Position numbers and translations under genes: made by a program. Shown one piece after another: positions 1 through 8,800 of a DNA stretch of 64,000 nt. Where the stretch lies: the NCBI RefSeq assembly GCF_045277565.1, contig NZ_CP123584.1:1178001-1242000 (forward strand), written 5' to 3'. How positions within the stretch are numbered: position 1 is the stretch's first letter; each line of letters begins with the position of its first letter. This stretch comes from Aliisedimentitalea scapharcae (GTDB lineage Bacteria; Pseudomonadota; Alphaproteobacteria; Rhodobacterales; Rhodobacteraceae). Under the pieces are notes generated by a model, which did no database searches, was not told the origin of the DNA, and saw only the letters and a program-made list of their open reading frames with translations.

Positions 1-75
1 CATCAACCACGACGCGCTGCGCAGGACGCGGGCCATCAGGCTGCCACCTTTGAATGCTGTGGTCACTCGGTTCAT
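1..75 (-). CDS. Partial N-terminus, possible polysaccharide flippase (Wzx/MATE-like)
   Basis: A reverse-strand ATG at 75-73 opens a frame that stays open to the left edge (25 codons, starting MNRVTTAFKGGSLMARVLRS). An AAAGG-type ribosome binding site lies about 7 bases before the ATG. A short basic start followed by a hydrophobic run (SASWLM) is what membrane polysaccharide exporters of this kind usually show, and the neighbours are glycosyltransferases. Only 25 residues are visible, so the flippase call is inference from position and the general look of the N-terminus. It is divergent from the glycosyltransferase that starts near 312. Confidence 0.4.
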   Translation of the reverse strand, partial: MNRVTTAFKGGSLMARVLRSASWLM

Positions 76-311
76 GTTTGCCTTTTCTGCCCGGCCTTGG
101 TCTGGCACGAATCTTACGCGCCTTGGGGCTTTGGTACAGCCCGAAAACCGGGAAATTCGAGTTCGACTAGCAAATAATCTGAAACAAATTCCGCCAGAGG
201 CGCTGATTGGCGCTGTCTGCTGCGTTCGAACCGGGCGTCTGTGTGTTAATCTTGGACTGCAGGCTGGCGTCGGGTTAGTCTGCGCAGAACCCTTTGATCT
301 GGTGTACGCTT
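76..311. other. Divergent intergenic region
   Basis: This stretch separates the leftward partial gene from the rightward glycosyltransferase. It should hold both promoters. I see no strong inverted repeat or clear sigma-70 hexamers. Open frames crossing it are shadows of the glycosyltransferase in other frames. Confidence 0.5.
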
Positions 312-1517
312 TTGAAACTTGGCTATATCCTCAATACCTATCCGCAACCTTCACACAGTTTTATCCGGCGCGAAATTCAGGCGCTGGAGCGTCAGGGGTT
401 TGTGATCGACCGCTTGGCAATGCGCCGTGCGTCCGTTGGGTTGGTGGATCCGCAGGACCAGGCCGAGGCAGACCGGACCCAATATGTGCTGGATGCCGGG
501 TCGGTGGGATTGCTGATGGCGTTGCTGGGCGTTCTGTTGCGCGGCCCTGTCCGGGGGATTTCGGCGCTGGTATTGACCTGGCGGATGGGGCGGGTTTCGC
601 ATGTGGGGGTGTTGCGGCACGTGATCTATCTGGCCGAAGCGGCCTGGGTTCTACGGCAGTGCCAAAGGGCTGGAATAGCACATTGTCATGCGCATTTTGG
701 CACCAATGCCGCCGCCGTGGCCCTGTTGTGCCGGACCTTGGGCGGGCCGCCGTTCAGCTTTACGACCCATGGACCCGAAGAATTTGATGCCCCCAGGGCA
801 TTGTCTTTGGGAGCCAAACTGGATCATGCGGCGTTTGCAGTCGGGGTCAGCCAGTTTGGACGCAGCCAGTTGAGCCGTTGGGCAGGTTTCACCACCTGGG
901 AGCGGCTGCATGTGGTGCATTGTGGGATTGAGCCGACCAAGTTCGTGGAGCCGGTCGCGATGCCCGAGGGGCCGGTGCAATTGGTGTCAATCGGCCGGTT
1001 TGTGGAGCAAAAAGGGCAAATGGTCCTGGTCGAGGCCATGGCGCGGGTGCGCGACAGCCATCCCAACGTGCATCTGACCCTGGTTGGTGACGGTGAAATG
1101 CGCGCTGAACTGGAAACGGCAATAGACCGACATGGGCTGACTGATCGAATCACGCTGACCGGCTGGGTGTCGGAGGCCGAGGTAACCGCACGTCTACAAG
1201 GCTGCCATGCTCTGGTGATGCCCAGCTTTGCCGAGGGGTTGCCGATGGTGGTGATGGAGGCAATGGCTGCACAACGCCCGGTCATTGCCACCTATGTGGC
1301 GGGGACGCCTGAGTTGGTGCGCGATGGCGAAACCGGATGGTTGGTCCCCGCAGGTGATTGTACGGCGCTGGCTGCGGCAATCGTACGGGTGGCTGACACG
1401 GGCATCACCCGGTTAAGCACCATGGGACGGGCTGGATATGCCCGGGTGATGCAGCGCCATGACGTGGATACCCAAGCGGCAAAGCTGGCCGGTCTGTTTC
1501 GCCAGTCCGGACCCTGA
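312..1517 (+). CDS. Family 4 glycosyltransferase (polysaccharide biosynthesis)
   Basis: This 401-residue cytoplasmic enzyme should transfer a nucleotide-activated sugar to a lipid-linked glycan precursor. The N-terminus (MKLGYILNTYPQPSHSFIRR) is typical of GT4 enzymes of exopolysaccharide clusters. The C-terminal Rossmann half has the donor-site EX7E element in AEGLPMVVMEAMA (about residues 305-317), followed by the usual RPVIAT and AGTPELV stretches. I chose the TTG at 312 because the conserved N-terminus begins there. A TTG at 294 is in frame but adds only unconserved residues, and neither has a strong ribosome binding site. It is transcribed alone, convergent with the large leftward operon. 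The donor sugar cannot be read from sequence. Confidence 0.85.
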   Translation: MKLGYILNTYPQPSHSFIRREIQALERQGFVIDRLAMRRASVGLVDPQDQAEADRTQYVLDAGSVGLLMALLGVLLRGPVRGISALVLTWRMGRVSHVGVLRHVIYLAEAAWVLRQCQRAGIAHCHAHFGTNAAAVALLCRTLGGPPFSFTTHGPEEFDAPRALSLGAKLDHAAFAVGVSQFGRSQLSRWAGFTTWERLHVVHCGIEPTKFVEPVAMPEGPVQLVSIGRFVEQKGQMVLVEAMARVRDSHPNVHLTLVGDGEMRAELETAIDRHGLTDRITLTGWVSEAEVTARLQGCHALVMPSFAEGLPMVVMEAMAAQRPVIATYVAGTPELVRDGETGWLVPAGDCTALAAAIVRVADTGITRLSTMGRAGYARVMQRHDVDTQAAKLAGLFRQSGP

Positions 1518-1576
1518 GACGGTCAGGGCCCACAGGTGACTTGCTATACGCACGGTGCAAAACTGGGCACGTAGAG

Positions 1577-1652
1577 CTCCCGCCCGTCGGTGACGCATCA
1601 AAGATGCGCCGCCTCCCGTTGGGCAGGGCACCGGCGGCAAAGCCTCCGGTGC
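1577..1652 (+). repeat. Structured 3'-UTR repeat, copy A
   Basis: Copy A of a four-copy family, 60 bp after the stop of the GT4 gene and in its sense orientation. Order: box CTCCCGCCC (1577-1585), hairpin 1 (GCATC aaa GATGC with partly paired flanks), linker CGTTGGGC, hairpin 2 (GCACCGG ... CCGGTGC, right arm to 1652). The GCCC of the first box can pair with the GGGC of the linker and so close hairpin 1. A further perfect hairpin (CGGACCC gccc GGGTCCG, 1681-1698) follows after a gap. There is no U-tract, so it is not a simple intrinsic terminator. Confidence 0.7.
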
Positions 1653-1713
1653 GGGCGCAGACCAGACGTCAGTTCCGTGCCGGACCCGCCCGGGTCCGAC
1701 GATGGACGTCAGG

Positions 1714-2553
1714 TCATCGCCCGCGAACCCATCGGGTTTGTGAGGCAAACAAGGGGGTTTTCACGGCCACTGCCACCAGTGCGTAAATGATGAACCCCAG
1801 GGGATCACCCAGCGCCAGTGGCGCGATCTGACCCGTTGTGGCAGGGGCAGGCGTCTGGTTCGGGATCAGCATCGGGTAGCGTTCTGCGATCTCTTCGACC
1901 CCCTTGTTCTGACGGCGTCGTACCCGGGTCAGCCGGGCAAACCCTTCGACCATGGGCCAGTCGTAGCCGGCGGGTACGCCGATCCGTTCGGACGGCGTGA
2001 ACTGCAGCCGGGCAAAGGTGTCGTCGGATATGATATCCGGCCATTGTGTCCACCGCGCGCGCCCCGCTGCATTCATCGCAAACACCCCGAACCCGGGGGC
2101 GGGTTCATTCAGGAACGGCAGCTTTTGCCAAAACCGCGCATAGGTGCGCGTCACCCAGCTTTTCGCTAGCGAAACTCGGGGATGTCCGCTGGCGTAACAT
2201 GGCACCTTGGTATCGAGCGCCGTGGCCAGCTGGGGCAGGAGGTCCGGGTCTACGGTCACATCCGCATCCAGGTACACACGTATCTGCCCCGTTGCTGCCC
2301 GGTCCCCACAGTTCAGCGCATTGAGTTTCCCCCCCTGCTCGAGGTCCAGCACCCGCAAGGTCCATCCTCGTGCTCTGGCCTGATCCTGAAAGGTCTGTGC
2401 TGTTTGGACCGTCGCATCGGTACAGCCGTTGGCGAGGACCAGTACCTCGCAGGTCGTCTCACTGCAAAATGGCTCTGACGCCAAAAGCGCGCTGAGGCAG
2501 GGACCGATATAAGAAGCTTCGTTATGGGCCGGGATCAGCACACTCAGATTCAC
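1714..2553 (-). CDS. Family 2 glycosyltransferase
   Basis: A 279-residue inverting GT-A glycosyltransferase and the last gene of the seven-gene operon. The N-terminus (VNLSVLIPAHNEASYIGPCL) is the classic GT2 nucleotide-binding strand, and the metal-binding DXD is in YLDADVTVDPD. A hydrophobic C-terminal segment (LGFIIYALVAVAV) suggests membrane attachment. The start is taken as GTG at 2553, which overlaps the TGA of the upstream gene (GTGA) and has GGAGG 7 bases before it. This fits translational coupling with the exported glycoside-hydrolase-like protein. It probably adds a sugar to the polysaccharide or to the assembly-line product; the acceptor is unknown. Confidence 0.85.
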   Translation of the reverse strand: MNLSVLIPAHNEASYIGPCLSALLASEPFCSETTCEVLVLANGCTDATVQTAQTFQDQARARGWTLRVLDLEQGGKLNALNCGDRAATGQIRVYLDADVTVDPDLLPQLATALDTKVPCYASGHPRVSLAKSWVTRTYARFWQKLPFLNEPAPGFGVFAMNAAGRARWTQWPDIISDDTFARLQFTPSERIGVPAGYDWPMVEGFARLTRVRRRQNKGVEEIAERYPMLIPNQTPAPATTGQIAPLALGDPLGFIIYALVAVAVKTPLFASQTRWVRGR

Positions 2554-4250
2554 TTGGCCGCCTCCAGCGCATCCCATCGCGCCGTGGTGTCATCGAGATG
2601 ACGCAAGGCCCCCCAACTGCCCCATTTTGTTGGGGCCATCACATCATTGAATGCGGTGAATACACCGTCAGACAGGGTCGCCCAGCCCGCCAGAAGTTCT
2701 TCGTACAAGAGCCCCATCTCGGGGCTGTAATTCAGATGGATGAAAAACGCGGTCAATTCGGGGTCATCGACCATTGGCCCGACACCGACCACATGCGACC
2801 CCGCTTCGTACAGAACAAGCTGCATACCGTTTTTTTCTGCCACGTCAGCCTGATACGGAAGGGTCGTGTTCAACAACTCAGCCAGGGACGTGCGTAGATC
2901 ACCGCTGGAAGAGCCATCAAGCAAGTCGTCCCAAGCCAGTGATACAGCCGCATCAAAACGATGCGCCGCGACATACTCCTGTTGTTCCTGCGCGCTCAAC
3001 CCCTGATCCTGAGCCTGCTTTTGTGCCTGTGCGAGACTGTCGGCAATCCACCCTTTGACCAATTCATAATGTTCCTGGGTGCCGAGCATGTACCCAAAAT
3101 ATCCTGTCATCGCGTAGGCGTCGAACAGATCGGCCGGGCGCGGGCGACCTGGATCTTCGGCGCGCCACAGAGGGGCTTCCAGCACCTGCTCTTCGAGCCC
3201 CATCCATCCGGTTTGGCTGGACAGGACACGAACCAGACTGTCGGATGCTTCGGGGCCAAAAACCTCGGTCCAGATGGCCGCAATTTCGATGGCACGGGCG
3301 GCGTAATACTGTAACCAGGCATCCGGTGTGTTCCATCGGGCCCGGGCCTGTTCATCAGCCCAAATGGCCTGTTGAAACTGCCAGTTCCAGACTTCGTTCG
3401 AATACTCCAGATAAACGCGCCGACCGTTTGACAAGGTGGGTTTTATGATTTCGGCCCAGTTTCTGGCATATTCGTCATCGGCCAGATGAGGCATGGTGAT
3501 CCACAGATCCGTATCCACCTGATTGGCCAGGGCCACGATAATTTCGGCAGGCACACCGATGTGAGCCCAGGTGTAATCATCCGGGCGCGGGCGATCTTTC
3601 CAATGGCGCTGGGTGGAATTATTGGTGTGCATCCAATCCATGAACCGCAACAGCGCAAATCCCTCAAGGCGCTTGAGCCAGAGAGGGTTGAATATTTCTC
3701 CGGCCTCGTAGGCGGCGATGTTGTCCAGTTTGACAACGGTAATGTTGCGCACGTAATCGCCCTTGCGGGCGCGATCAGTGCGTTGAATGCGGATGTCGAC
3801 GGATCCCGGACCGGGGGTAAAGTCGAATGTTACTTCGTTCTTGCCATAGCGCACTTTGCTGGCGCGCCCTCCGACTTCGACGATGCCATTGCCATCGAAC
3901 CGCAACCGATAGCGCCCGGCGGCAGAGCTGGCTTCGGGGGGTAGTCCAGTCAGGATGACGGTTCCGATCGAACCCAGTTCGGGCGGGATTGCAACCGGCC
4001 AGCCATTGGAATCCAGATAATCAGCCGCTTTCAGGTCTTCATGAGAGGCACCGCCCCATTGCCGCGGCAGATGCCCGATCCACGAACGCGCGGTCTTGAA
4101 CACGTCGATAAACGGTTGCTGGGTGCCCCAATCGGTGACGCCAGCCAGATTGACGGCCATTTGACCGCGGTCGGTTTGGGGTGTTTGTGCTGTTGCAACA
4201 GTCGCCAGCATCAGGCTGATGGCGATTATCAGGCGGGTGAGAGATTTCAT
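2550..4250 (-). CDS. Exported glycoside-hydrolase-like protein (clan GH-A fold, cellulase-like)
   Basis: A 566-residue protein with a cleavable signal peptide (residues 1-21, ending ATVATAQ). Residues 90-175 look like a beta-sandwich module. The rest resembles a (beta/alpha)8 glycosidase: YLEYSNEVWNW puts an Asn-Glu pair at 285-286, the usual place of the general acid/base in clan GH-A. LVLYEAGSH puts Glu482 where the nucleophile would be. Roseobacter homologues are usually labelled cellulose-binding or hypothetical. In this operon it probably trims or remodels the polysaccharide in the periplasm or outside the cell. The ATG overlaps the preceding SGNH gene (ATGA). The catalytic assignment is inference from motif position; activity could have been lost. 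Confidence 0.65.
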   Translation of the reverse strand: MKSLTRLIIAISLMLATVATAQTPQTDRGQMAVNLAGVTDWGTQQPFIDVFKTARSWIGHLPRQWGGASHEDLKAADYLDSNGWPVAIPPELGSIGTVILTGLPPEASSAAGRYRLRFDGNGIVEVGGRASKVRYGKNEVTFDFTPGPGSVDIRIQRTDRARKGDYVRNITVVKLDNIAAYEAGEIFNPLWLKRLEGFALLRFMDWMHTNNSTQRHWKDRPRPDDYTWAHIGVPAEIIVALANQVDTDLWITMPHLADDEYARNWAEIIKPTLSNGRRVYLEYSNEVWNWQFQQAIWADEQARARWNTPDAWLQYYAARAIEIAAIWTEVFGPEASDSLVRVLSSQTGWMGLEEQVLEAPLWRAEDPGRPRPADLFDAYAMTGYFGYMLGTQEHYELVKGWIADSLAQAQKQAQDQGLSAQEQQEYVAAHRFDAAVSLAWDDLLDGSSSGDLRTSLAELLNTTLPYQADVAEKNGMQLVLYEAGSHVVGVGPMVDDPELTAFFIHLNYSPEMGLLYEELLAGWATLSDGVFTAFNDVMAPTKWGSWGALRHLDDTTARWDALEAAK

Positions 4251-5185
4251 CGGGCCACCCCGGTCTTGGGCAGCGAGGTGACAACGTCCCAGACAACCTG
4301 TTGCATCAGCGCGGCAGCCTCGGCCGAGGGCGCATCGGCACGGGTGCCATCAGCGCGGGACAATTGATGTGGCAGACCAACGGGCGACCGGTGGTAAAGC
4401 ACGGCGTAATGGGTCAAGGCGACCAGATATGCCCCCTTGTCGTTCAGGTGAATGGTATCAAGCGTGCCATCGTCATTGCGCGCGAACAGATCCTCGGGAC
4501 CACTCAGGTCGCCGATGCCTCCCTGTTCTGTCACGATCCGGGCAAAACGGGCCATGACCTGCCCGGCGGGGATCAAACGGGCCGGGCGGTTCCCGGCCTG
4601 GGGCAGATCGACCAGCAGGATCTGATCCTCCCAATGGCGATTCAGGTCGTCGTCCAACCGGTTAAGCCACCCCTGAGGGTCGTCCAGACGGTGCCAGGTT
4701 TCATAGAGGTAAACCCGTGTATTGGGGTTGGAGAGACGGGCCAGGTCAGCCCACAGGGAGAAGTATTTGCCGCTGCTGTGGTATTTGATGGCGTCACGGA
4801 TTTCGACCATCTCAGTCAGCACCACGGCGTCATAGTCGCCAGAAGCAATCGCGTCGCGTGCAGGGCGAAAACGGGGGTGCGCATTCTCCGTTTCGAACCC
4901 GTTGATCGGCAATTCGGGTTCCCAATGTTCGCGCAGCGAGGTGCCCCATCCCAATTGGCTGCCATAGGCGTGGTCCGCGCCCGCCAGTTGTGCCAGCATG
5001 GCGGGCATGTCGCGCCCCACCAACGAGTGACCCAGATGATAAACCGCCATAGGCCCCTTTGGGGCAGGCAGCGCGGTATAGGCCTGTTCGATTTGGGCGG
5101 GGGAGGGTTTGCGACCTGCGCTGAACCACCACCAGGTCACGCCAGCCAACGCCAGCAACACCAGAACTATTCCAAGACGGAACAT
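4247..5185 (-). CDS. Membrane-anchored SGNH-hydrolase-like protein
   Basis: A 312-residue protein with an N-terminal membrane helix (about residues 3-21) and an extracytoplasmic domain. The expected SGNH blocks are visible: VYHLGHSLVGRDM places the candidate nucleophile at Ser54, and LDTIHLNDKGAYL gives Asp243 and His246, the Asp-x-x-His block. Family members remove or transfer acyl groups on glycans or lipids. The ATG at 5185 is 1 bp after the TGA of the PPTase gene with GGAGG 9 bases upstream. An ATG at 5206 is also in frame, would overlap the PPTase gene and is less likely. With the next gene it forms an extracytoplasmic pair, and it may act on acyl groups placed by the NRPS-PKS, which is inference. 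Confidence 0.65.
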   Translation of the reverse strand: MFRLGIVLVLLALAGVTWWWFSAGRKPSPAQIEQAYTALPAPKGPMAVYHLGHSLVGRDMPAMLAQLAGADHAYGSQLGWGTSLREHWEPELPINGFETENAHPRFRPARDAIASGDYDAVVLTEMVEIRDAIKYHSSGKYFSLWADLARLSNPNTRVYLYETWHRLDDPQGWLNRLDDDLNRHWEDQILLVDLPQAGNRPARLIPAGQVMARFARIVTEQGGIGDLSGPEDLFARNDDGTLDTIHLNDKGAYLVALTHYAVLYHRSPVGLPHQLSRADGTRADAPSAEAAALMQQVVWDVVTSLPKTGVAR

Positions 5186-5186
5186 G

Positions 5187-5876
5187 TCAGACGGCCTCCA
5201 TTTCAACGCCAGTCACCAGAATCCCCTGTCCCATGGCAAAGCGCCCGTTGATCCGATGCCCAGTGGCAAAAGGGGCGACATCGCGCTGTAACCGTGCAGT
5301 AAAACGGCCCTGCGCCAAATCCCATTCGGTTTCCATCCCGGAAAAGCCGAACACTGTGCGGCTGTAGGGATATTGCGCTTTATAGGCTGCCTCCTTGGCG
5401 GAAAAAATCAGTTTGGCCAGACGCAGCGGGTCCGCCTGACTCGCCAGCCAGACCTGTTCCCGAGGCAGGCAGATTTCTGACAGCAGTTTCTCCTTCAGCG
5501 GTGTGTCCTCTTCGACATCAACGCCAATACTGTGAACCGGCGCACGCCGGCCCACAACAGCAATGGCACATGTGGTCGTATGGGTCAGACCGCCTACAAT
5601 TCCGTCGGGCCAGATGGGCGCACGATCAGACCCGACACGCACCGGGGCGGCAGGCACGCCGATCTGGGCCATGGCGATGCGCACTGCATGGCGCCCGGCG
5701 GCAAATTCACGGCGGCGTTTGTCGATGGCGCGCGGTGACAGACCCGCGATCTCCTCGGCCATTGGCGCGGGGGCCTGGGCCTGGGGGTCGGTCACCGCCA
5801 CGCCAAGCGAGGCAGAGAAAAGCGGCCGGACAAGGTCCAGCCGCGCTTTGGTTCTGTCTGTCACGTCTGTGATCAT
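5187..5876 (-). CDS. 4'-phosphopantetheinyl transferase (EntD/Sfp-type)
   Basis: A 229-residue enzyme that moves phosphopantetheine from CoA to the serine of carrier domains. Motifs: RRREFAAGR (54-62), the WPDGIVGGLTHT stretch (90-100, Thr in place of the common Ser before His), GVDVEE (118-123, magnesium ligands Asp120 and Glu122) and FSAKEAAYKA (158-167, with Glu162 and Lys166). Its ATG overlaps the NRPS stop (ATGA). It almost certainly activates the two carrier domains of the operon, Ser1452 of the NRPS and Ser1801 of the PKS. A dedicated activating enzyme in the same operon argues that the assembly line is functional. Confidence 0.92.
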   Translation of the reverse strand: MITDVTDRTKARLDLVRPLFSASLGVAVTDPQAQAPAPMAEEIAGLSPRAIDKRRREFAAGRHAVRIAMAQIGVPAAPVRVGSDRAPIWPDGIVGGLTHTTTCAIAVVGRRAPVHSIGVDVEEDTPLKEKLLSEICLPREQVWLASQADPLRLAKLIFSAKEAAYKAQYPYSRTVFGFSGMETEWDLAQGRFTARLQRDVAPFATGHRINGRFAMGQGILVTGVEMEAV

Positions 5877-8800
5877 CCGGTCTTGGTCCGCCGTCCTGCC
5901 CGCATCGCGCGGCGCTTCGACATGGTCTGGGACTTGTCGATCGTGTTTTGCGGATCTGCCGTTTCCGGTTCTACCGGGCCTCCGGTCAGCTTGTCCACAT
6001 GTGCTGACAGGGCACCCAGCACCGGAAAGCGGAAAATGTCCGTGATCGACAGTTTCACCGCGCCCAGATCATCGCGAATTTCCCGATGTGCCTGTACGGC
6101 GAGCAGCGAATGCCCCCCCAGATCAAAGAAATTGTCGCCGTCGCGAATATCCGTCAGGCCCAGGATCTTGGCCCATATACCACCAATCCTTGCCGCAGTG
6201 CCCTGGATCGGAGCGCTGACTGTGGTCTCGGTTGGTTTGCGGATCGGTTGCGGCTCAGGCAGCGCCTTTCGGTCTATTTTCTTGTTGGGCGTCAAGGGCA
6301 TGGCATCCAACGTCACGATGGTCGAAGGCACCATGATATCCGTCAGAGTTGCCGACAGATGTGCCCGCAGCGCGTTTTCGGAAACCGGGGCGTTGGTCGT
6401 TACATACCCCACCAGACGTTCGTCTCCGCCCGCCATCTGCCGCGCCAGCACCACGGCAGAGGTCACCCCTGCAAAACGGCTCATGGCGGCTTCGATCTCG
6501 CCCAGTTCGATCCGGTGGCCGCGGATTTTGACCTGGTGGTCCGTGCGCCCAAGATAGGCCAGACGCCCATCAACCCGCCAGCGCACCAGGTCTCCGGTGC
6601 GATACATGCGTGCCGATCCCTGGGCAAAGGGGTCGGAGACATATCGGTCTTTGGTCAGATCCGGACGCTGCCAGTACCCGGCGGTCACGCCCGCGCCTCC
6701 GATATACAGCTCGCCCGGTGCTCCGGTCGGCACGGGATGGCCCGTTTCGTCCAGCACATAGACGGCCGTGTTGCCAACGGGTTTGCCGATGTCCGCAATA
6801 CCGCGCGGTGCCGCCCCCAAGGTCTGTGTGGTGGACCAAATTGTGGTTTCGGTCGGCCCGTACATATTATGAATCTGCGCGTTGGTACAGGCGTGCAGCT
6901 CGGCCACCAGATCACCGGACAGGGCTTCGCCCCCGATCAGCAGGTGTTGCAGATGCCCCAAGGCAACCCGTGCCTGATCATCGGCAGCAATCATGCGGGC
7001 CATCGACGGGGTGCATTGCATATGGGTTACGGTGTGGCGCTTTATCTGTGCCGCCAGGGAATGGTCGTCCATTGCCAATTCGCTTGGCGCGTTGGCCAGT
7101 CGCAGCACTTCGGCCAATGGCCTCAGCCCTTCCAGAACCACATCCGGCGCGATGCCATAGTCGATCAGACAGGCAATTTCATCCACCCCGATGCGTTTGA
7201 GATCCTCCGCGCGGCGCACACCATCGTCGATCGTGCCAAACAGTCCGGAATCCTCGAAATAGCGTTCAAAGGCGAAGTCCAGAATGGCCTCGAGTTCCGC
7301 GTCGCTGAGAATGCCCAGGTCCATTTCATAGGGGTTGTTCACACCCTTGGGTTTTTTGAACGCGGGAAACGCCCAGGCGTATTGTTTGATCAGCCCGGCG
7401 GCGGCGCGCAGATAATCCTTCATCGGCTCGCGCGCCACATCGCGCGCCTGTTCGCGGGTGTCGGCCAGATAGGTATGCAGCATCAGCGTGACGGTGAAAT
7501 CGTCCGGGTTGTGTCCGGCTTCGCGCAGCGCCTCGTGATAGATGCGGATCTTGCCCGCGACTTCGTCAATGCTTTGACCCAGCAGGTGGGTCAGCACATT
7601 GGCACCGATCTGCCCGGCCTCGCGCCAGGTGTCAGGGTTGCCGGCGGTGGTGACCCACAGCGGCAATTCCTTGGAGACCGGGCGCGGCTGGGTGATGACG
7701 GTGTGCATGCTGCCGTCCTTCCGTGGGAAATCCACGGCTTCGCCCCGCCACAATTTTCGCAGGACGTCGATGGTTTCAAACATCGCCGGTTTGTTCTGCG
7801 GAGGGGTGTTTTCGGGGCGCAGGACAAAATCATCCGGCTGCCAGCCCGATGCAATGCCCAGAGCGGCGCGGCCATTGGTCAGATTGTCGATCACGGCCCA
7901 TTCTTCGGCAATGCGGGCCGGGTGGTGCAGCGGGGCAACGCAAGAGCCTGCGCGGACGCTCAGGTTTTGGGTGACGGCGGCCACGGCTGCCCCGGTGACC
8001 GAAGGGTTCGGATAGGGGCCGCCAAAGGCGTGAAAATGCCGTTCCGGGGTCCAGACCGCATTGAACCCATGGGCGTCGGCAAATTTGGCACCTTCCAGCA
8101 GCAGTTCGTATTTCTTGGGACCGGGACCGTCGTCATTGCCCCAATACATCAGGTTAAAGTCCATCCGCCGGTCTGACACAGTGGGGGCACCGTTGGACAG
8201 GGTCAGGCGGCTTTCGTCGCTGGACAGCACCACGCGCAACCCTCGCGCCAGAGTCCAGAACAGTTCGAGCACCGAAATGTCAAAGCTGAGGCTGGTGACA
8301 GCGAGCCAGGTGTCACCGATCGCATGGGGAATGCGCGTGTCCATCGCGGCAAAGAAGTTCGACACATTGGAATGGCGAACCATGACGCCCTTTGGCGTGC
8401 CGGTCGAGCCGGAGGTATAGATTAGATAGGCCAGATCCGCGCCTGTGGCACCGCCATCCAGATTGTCTGCGCTGGCGTCTGCCGGGGCGGCATCCAGGAT
8501 CAGACATTGGGCCTGATGTGGCGGGAGCGTGTCCTCCAGATCGGCCTGCGTCACGATCACCTGTGCGCGGCTGTCCGTGATGTAATGGGCGATCCGGTCC
8601 GCCGGATAGGATGGGTCCAGCGGAACATAGGCACCGCCAGCCTTGAGAATGGCCAAAGCGCCGATCAACAGATCTGGGGAGCGCCGTGTGTAAAGGCCAA
8701 CATGCGATCCGGGTTTGACGCCCATCGACTGAAGCCGCTTGGCAGTCGCGTTTGCACGCGCATTCAGAGCTGCATATGTCAGGGCGTCTCCCTCGAAAAA

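Noticed and set aside
6086..8176. Long rightward open frame of almost 700 codons antisense to the NRPS gene
   Set aside because: It is the mirror of a GC-rich coding strand. The NRPS frame has full domain motifs; the antisense frame has none.
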